Assembly: GCF_009796785.1 (NCBI RefSeq)
Contig: NZ_CP047026.1
Span: forward strand, 1 to 64,000
From: Polaribacter sp. L3A8
GTDB lineage: Bacteria > Bacteroidota > Bacteroidia > Flavobacteriales > Flavobacteriaceae
Reading direction: 5' to 3'
Length of the DNA stretch: 64,000 nt
Below, in pieces: positions 60,011 through 64,000 of the stretch (position 1 is its first letter; each line of letters begins with the position of its first letter). The position numbers and the translations under genes are program-made. The notes under the pieces are model-generated. The model did not search any database. It had not been told where the DNA came from and was given only the letters and a program-made list of their open reading frames with translations.

Positions 60011-60949
60011 ATGATTAACAGAAGACATATTCGAGTTAAAGTAATGCAATCTGTGTACGCAATGTTACATTCTCATAATGATGATATCATTAAAGAGGAG
60101 AAATTTTTGAAACATAGTATTTTAAAAATGCATGATTTGTACGTTTTAAATTTACTATTGTTAGTAGAAGTACAGAAATTAGCAGCCAAAAAAATAGCAC
60201 TTTCTAAAAAGAAAATCCTTGCCACCAAAGAAGATTTAAATCCAAATAACAAATTTTTAAACAATAAACTAATCAATATTATCGCAGAAAGCGTTAGTGT
60301 AGAAGGGTATGTTGAGTTAAATGATTTGAGAAATTGGGAAGAAAATGATGAGTATGTAAAAATTATTTATGAGCAGTTGCAAAATAGCAATTTGTATCAA
60401 AAATATTTAGCTACAGAAGAAGATTCTTACAAAGTAGACAAGGCATTTGTAATTGATTTCTTTAAAGAAATTATTGCTCCGAATGAAAAATTAGGAGAGT
60501 ATTATGAGGATACCATGATTTCTTGGGCAGATGATATTCCTTTTGTAAATACTTGGGTTGTAAAAACGTTAAGTAAACAAAAAGAGCAAGCTATTTTTGT
60601 TATAGGGAAGCTTTACAAAGATAATGATGATGAAGAATTTGTATCAAAAATGTTTAGAAAAACAGTTTTAAAGAATACAGAATACGAATTGATTATTGAA
60701 GAGAAAACGCCAAATTGGGAAACTGATAGAATCGCAGACATGGATATGATTTTAATAAAAATGGCAATTTCAGAGTTTCTTAATTTTCACTCTATACCAA
60801 CAAGAGTTACTATTAATGAGTATATAGAGATTTCTAAAGATTATTCTACAGAAAAGAGTAGCTATTTTATTAACGGGGTTTTAGATAAAATATCTAAAGA
60901 ATTTGTAGAAAGTAAAAAAATTGTTAAAATAGGAAGAGGATTACTTTAA
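60011..60949 (+). CDS. nusB: Transcription antitermination factor NusB (long Bacteroidota form)
   Basis: The 312-residue protein begins MINRRHIRVKVMQSVYAML, the usual NusB opening, and ends with the NusB helices (DRIADMDMILIKMAISEFL, IPTRVTINEYIEISKDYS, FINGVLDKISKEF). A long middle insertion (about 30-200) makes it more than twice the E. coli length. It acts with NusA, NusE and NusG on rRNA transcription. It leads an operon with the DUF1573, yajC, ybbR and coaE genes. Confidence 0.95.
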   Translation: MINRRHIRVKVMQSVYAMLHSHNDDIIKEEKFLKHSILKMHDLYVLNLLLLVEVQKLAAKKIALSKKKILATKEDLNPNNKFLNNKLINIIAESVSVEGYVELNDLRNWEENDEYVKIIYEQLQNSNLYQKYLATEEDSYKVDKAFVIDFFKEIIAPNEKLGEYYEDTMISWADDIPFVNTWVVKTLSKQKEQAIFVIGKLYKDNDDEEFVSKMFRKTVLKNTEYELIIEEKTPNWETDRIADMDMILIKMAISEFLNFHSIPTRVTINEYIEISKDYSTEKSSYFINGVLDKISKEFVESKKIVKIGRGLL

Positions 60950-61000
60950 ACTATTGTTTTCGATAATTTATTTATTATTTTTACACAAAATTAAATCATA

Positions 61001-61468
61001 ATGAAAAAAATAACAATTTTATTAGCTTTTGTAGTTACAGCATCTTTTTTTACAGCATGTAAAGATGGAGGAAATGTTACTTCTAAAATTAACAAAGAAA
61101 ATTTAGACCAAGCAGCGTCTAGAGATAGCGAAATTAAAAAAGGAACAGCTTTAATTTCTTTAGATAAAAAAGTGTACGATTTTGGTACCGTAAATGAAGG
61201 AGATATTGTAGAAACTAGTTTTGTAATTACCAATTCTGGTAAAACAGATTTAGTAATAACAAATGCACAAGGATCTTGTGGATGTACGGTTCCAACATGG
61301 CCTAAAGCACCAATTAAACCAGGAGAAACAGGTACAGTTGATGTGAAATTTAACACGAGTGGTAAGCCTAATAGACAACAAAAAACAGTAACTTTAACTA
61401 CAAATACAGCATCTGGTAGAGAAATCTTAACATTAAAAGGATCTGTAACACCTAAAGCAAAAATTTAA
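61001..61468 (+). CDS. DUF1573 lipoprotein
   Basis: The 155-residue protein has a lipobox FFTAC (Cys20). The DUF1573 (ASPM/Hydin-like) beta domain follows, with YDFGTVNEGDIVETSFVITN, the GSCGCTVPTWPK core and NTSGKPNRQQKTVTL. It is envelope-located. The family is abundant in Bacteroidota and lacks a proven role. Its stop overlaps the yajC start by one base. Confidence 0.92.
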   Translation: MKKITILLAFVVTASFFTACKDGGNVTSKINKENLDQAASRDSEIKKGTALISLDKKVYDFGTVNEGDIVETSFVITNSGKTDLVITNAQGSCGCTVPTWPKAPIKPGETGTVDVKFNTSGKPNRQQKTVTLTTNTASGREILTLKGSVTPKAKI

Positions 61469-61788
61469 TGATGTATAATGCAATTTTTTTACAAGAAGGA
61501 GTAGGTAGTTTAATGAGTATGTTACCTTTTTTAGCCATTATTGTAGTGTTTTATTTCTTTATGATAAGACCACAAATGAGTAAGCAAAAAAAGGAAAAGG
61601 CTTTTCAGGCTGAAATTAAAGTAGGTACAAAAGTGGTAACTTCTAGTGGTATTCACGGTAAAATTGCTACAATAAATACTGCAGATAATACAATTACTAT
61701 AGAAACAGGAGCAGGTAAAATTAAGTTTGAGCGTTCTGCTATTTCAATGGAATTAAGCAAAAGGTTTTTAGAGCCAGCTAAAAAATAA
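61468..61788 (+). CDS. yajC: Preprotein translocase subunit YajC
   Basis: The 106-residue protein has one membrane helix (MLPFLAIIVVFYFFMIRPQ) and a short cytoplasmic domain (KEKAFQAEIKVGTKVVTSSGIHGKI). Part of the SecDF-YajC complex. The start ATG 61468 overlaps the previous stop (TAATG); ATG 61471 is also possible. Confidence 0.95.
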   Translation: MMYNAIFLQEGVGSLMSMLPFLAIIVVFYFFMIRPQMSKQKKEKAFQAEIKVGTKVVTSSGIHGKIATINTADNTITIETGAGKIKFERSAISMELSKRFLEPAKK

Positions 61789-61810
61789 AAATTAAGTTTT
61801 TAAAGTATTA

Positions 61811-61848
61811 AGTGAGCTTTGTCTTTATAGATACTGCTCACTTTTTTG
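61811..61848 (+). terminator. Terminator after yajC
   Basis: AGTGAGC pairs with GCTCACT across an 18-base loop, followed by a T run. The next gene starts 44 bases later, so it may act as a partial terminator inside the cluster. Confidence 0.6.
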
Positions 61849-61891
61849 TTTACTAGCTTTTGTGTAGATTGCATAAAATTCAACCATTATT

Positions 61892-62830
61892 TTGATAAAG
61901 AATAAAAAAATTTCGAAAAGTTTTATAAGCTTTTTAATCGCTTCTATTTTAATGTGGTTTTTAATTACGCTCTCTAAAGAATATGTTACTACATTAACCT
62001 ATCCTATAGAATACACACATATTGCTCAAAACAAACTTTTGCAAAAAGTACCAATTAAAGAAATAGATATTGTAGTAAAATCGTCTGGTTTTAATATTTT
62101 AAGTTCTAGATTTGGAGATAAAAGCATTGCTTTAAATGCAAATAGTTTGTATAAAAAATCATCTAATAGATATTATTTTTTAACAAGAAACCAAGTAGTT
62201 ACTATTCAAAAACAATTGCATTCTGGTGTTCAGTTACAAGAAATTCCTTTAGATACTATTTATTTAGAAATTGGAACTTTACTTTCTAAGAAAGTAGTTT
62301 TAAAAGCTAATTTAGATATTAACTATCATATTGGTTATGATATTTTAGAACCTGTAACAGTAAAGCCAGATAGTATTTTAATTTCTGGTCCAGATGCAGA
62401 AATAGAAAAGATTAAAGAAATCAATTTAAAATTTTTAAAATTAGAAGGTATTAAGGAAGATTTTTCTAAGAGAGTAAAAATTATATTGCCAGAAAATTCT
62501 AATAATATAAAAATGAATGCTACGTATGCTACCATAAGTGGTAAGGTAGAAAAATTTACAGAAGGTACTTTAGAAATCCCTTTTAAAGTAACGAACCTTC
62601 CAGAAGGTGTCTCTCTAACAACTTTAAATAAAACAGTTTCGGTTAGTTATGTGGTTGGTTTATCTAACTTTGATAAAATTGATAAAAACTTTTTTGAAAT
62701 TGTATGTGATTACAATACTTCTAAAAAAAATAACCTAGATTATTTAGTGCCCAAAGTGCTTGTAAAGTCTAGTTATGTAAAAAGTTTTAAAGTGATTCCT
62801 AATAAAATTGATTTTTTAATTCAGAAATAA
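61892..62830 (+). CDS. YbbR-domain (CdaR-like) membrane-anchored protein
   Basis: The 312-residue protein has one N-terminal helix (SFLIASILMWFLITLS) and a tail of YbbR-type beta modules (EIDIVVKSSGFNIL, KPDSILISGPDAEIEKIKEI, TLEIPFKVTNLPEGVSL). It starts with TTG 61892; no earlier ATG is in frame. YbbR proteins often sit near nucleotide-cyclase or peptidoglycan functions. Its stop is followed immediately by the coaE ATG. Confidence 0.9.
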   Translation: MIKNKKISKSFISFLIASILMWFLITLSKEYVTTLTYPIEYTHIAQNKLLQKVPIKEIDIVVKSSGFNILSSRFGDKSIALNANSLYKKSSNRYYFLTRNQVVTIQKQLHSGVQLQEIPLDTIYLEIGTLLSKKVVLKANLDINYHIGYDILEPVTVKPDSILISGPDAEIEKIKEINLKFLKLEGIKEDFSKRVKIILPENSNNIKMNATYATISGKVEKFTEGTLEIPFKVTNLPEGVSLTTLNKTVSVSYVVGLSNFDKIDKNFFEIVCDYNTSKKNNLDYLVPKVLVKSSYVKSFKVIPNKIDFLIQK

Positions 62831-63421
62831 ATGATTGTAGGTTTAACAGGGGGAATAGGAAGTGGTAAAACAACTGTAGCAAATATTTTTGCTAAATTTG
62901 ATAATGTTGCTATCTATAATGCAGATGCAGAGGCCAAAAAATTAATGAATACTTCACCGATACTTAAATCAAAAATCATTGATGAATTTGGAGCTGCTTC
63001 TTATGTAGATAATCAATTAAATAGACCTTATATTGCCAACCTTGTTTTTAAAGATAAAAGCAAGCTAGAGGCACTCAATGCAATTGTACATCCAGAGGTT
63101 AAAAACCATTTTCAAGAATTTGTAAATCAACAGCATCATAAAGATTATATAGTATATGAAAATGCTATTCTTTTTGAAAGTAAAAGTAATTTAAAGTGCG
63201 ATATTATTATTACTGTTTATGCGCCGCTAGATGTTAGGGTAAAAAGAACAATGTTAAGAGACAATAGTTCTAAAATAGCCGTAGAGAACAGAATAAAAAA
63301 CCAATGGTTAGAAGATAAAAAGCTACTACAATCTAACTATATAATTGATAATTTGGATACCGAAAAGACTCAAATTCAGGTTATTAAAATCCATAATATT
63401 TTAACAGAAAAAAGCCATTGA
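62831..63421 (+). CDS. coaE: Dephospho-CoA kinase
   Basis: Last step of coenzyme A synthesis. P-loop GLTGGIGSGKTTVANIF, NADAEAKKLM, and the lid region RVKRTMLRDN are all present. At 196 residues it is a normal length. It starts on the base after the ybbR stop, so the two are coupled. Confidence 0.96.
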   Translation: MIVGLTGGIGSGKTTVANIFAKFDNVAIYNADAEAKKLMNTSPILKSKIIDEFGAASYVDNQLNRPYIANLVFKDKSKLEALNAIVHPEVKNHFQEFVNQQHHKDYIVYENAILFESKSNLKCDIIITVYAPLDVRVKRTMLRDNSSKIAVENRIKNQWLEDKKLLQSNYIIDNLDTEKTQIQVIKIHNILTEKSH

Positions 63422-63530
63422 ATTTAATTTAATTCAATAGGATTGTTAAATTACTCTTAAATTTAAATCTATATTGTTAATTTAGGTTAAAAACAATAAA
63501 ATCAATTTTTGAAAACCGTAACTTTGATGT

Positions 63531-64000
63531 ATGGGTAAGAAGATGTTTGTTCTTATTGTTGTATTAATGAGCGTCTCCTTGATTGGAATTATTGCTGTGC
63601 AATTGTATTGGATTAATAATGCGGTGGCTAGTAAGAAGGAACAATTTAAAAATGATGTTCAGAAATCGTTGGGTAGTGTTTCTCAAAGAATTACCGATAA
63701 AGAGAATTATTATTTAGAAAAAAAATATGAAGGTGTCATAGAAAACACCGTTTTAGCAGACGAAGCTCAAATTAAAAATTTTCTTTTCCAAGAAATAGAT
63801 ACAGCTACCAATCAAAAATTTACTTATGGAGGTACCATTTTAGAAGAAAGTTTTAAAATGCCCATTGATTATCTAGACAATGAAACAGATTTTTTAGATA
63901 ATGATACCATTGTTTTTAAAAGAGTGACAGGTAAAAATGATTTTTTCCATTCTAGAGTTATTAAAGGTGCCGATAATTTATTTTCATCTACAGATGAAAA
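63531..64000 (+). CDS. Sensor histidine kinase, N-terminal part (cut by the window edge)
   Basis: ATG 63531 opens MGKKMFVLIVVLMSVSLIGI, one membrane helix, then LYWINNAVASKKEQFKNDVQ and a periplasmic sensor region. The frame is open to the last base (156 complete codons), so the dimerisation and ATPase domains lie outside. The order ybbR-coaE-kinase is common in flavobacteria, where this kinase pairs with an OmpR-type regulator (RprX/RprY-like). That identification is inferred from context, because the kinase core is not visible. Confidence 0.8.
   Translation, partial: MGKKMFVLIVVLMSVSLIGIIAVQLYWINNAVASKKEQFKNDVQKSLGSVSQRITDKENYYLEKKYEGVIENTVLADEAQIKNFLFQEIDTATNQKFTYGGTILEESFKMPIDYLDNETDFLDNDTIVFKRVTGKNDFFHSRVIKGADNLFSSTDE

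Noticed and set aside
1..64000. CRISPR arrays, tRNA and rRNA genes, known riboswitches
   Set aside because: None was recognised by reading both strands; no regularly spaced repeats or cloverleaf-like segments were found. A covariance-model scan was not possible.

Overview
The window reads as a contig or chromosome start from a marine-type member of the Flavobacteriaceae (Bacteroidota), probably Polaribacter or a close relative. The genus is an inference from gene content and protein style, not something the sequence proves. The signs are very low GC, promoters of the Bacteroidota form (TTTG, about 19 bases, TAnnTTTG; complete examples before pyrG and rpmH), almost no Shine-Dalgarno sequences, two type IX secretion system (T9SS) cargo proteins (one with a type A tail, one with a gliding-motility type B tail), a DUF3276/PUR-alpha protein, a long NusB, and the gene order nusB - DUF1573 - yajC - ybbR - coaE - histidine kinase. 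No tRNA, rRNA, CRISPR array or transposase gene was seen.

Layout. 1-12 kb: dnaA, a low-molecular-weight tyrosine phosphatase and an RsmI-like methylase, then a leftward block (lysozyme-like protein, DUF2279 protein, mltG, acetyltransferase, two unknown genes, dapF), then degP/htrA, a ZIP metal transporter and a methyltransferase. 12-21 kb: an RlmL-like RNA methyltransferase, an iron-containing alcohol dehydrogenase and yidC, interrupted by two accessory insertions. 21-27 kb: pyrG, a lipoprotein gene, rpmH and carB. 27-36 kb: an efflux operon controlled by a TetR protein (tetR-tolC-hlyD-two ABC-2 permeases), then two DUF368 lipid-carrier transporters and aroE. 36-48.7 kb: a DUF349 protein, a coiled-coil/zinc-ribbon protein with a Nif3 protein, lpxK, yebC, a repeat-rich T9SS protein, ackA-pta, and an acyl-CoA carboxylase beta subunit. 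48.8-64 kb: a 1523-residue T9SS protein, an ABC-2 exporter pair, a pRiA4b ORF-3 protein, a divergent thioesterase-menF pair, a DUF3276 protein, an MsbA-like exporter, and the nusB operon, which runs into a histidine kinase cut by the window edge.

The most unusual part is 13.4-19.5 kb. Two copies of the same carrier element (13387-15978 and 17974-19118) hold completely different cargo genes in the same slot. Copy 1 holds a HELGH metalloprotease-like lipoprotein plus a small lipoprotein; copy 2 holds a DUF1963/YwqG-like protein. In both, read in the direction of the cargo, the order is a candidate promoter, a short palindromic site, the cargo, a long imperfect inverted repeat, and a strong terminator. 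The half-sites bordering the cargo (GTTAGC/GCTAAC type) nest the way attC sites of integron cassettes do: the outer halves pair with each other and the inner halves pair with each other. No integrase lies in the window. Copy 2 also sits between two 3' ends of yidC, one intact and one a 96-codon leftover that diverged while staying in frame. This suggests that the element arrived with a replacement gene end.

Other points of note are four helically phased GTTAAA repeats before degP, a DUF368 protein fused to a J-like domain whose HPD is NSD, a CarB that lacks the allosteric domain, a zinc-ribbon family protein with no cysteines, a short relic of dapF beside dapF, and several intergenic palindromes.
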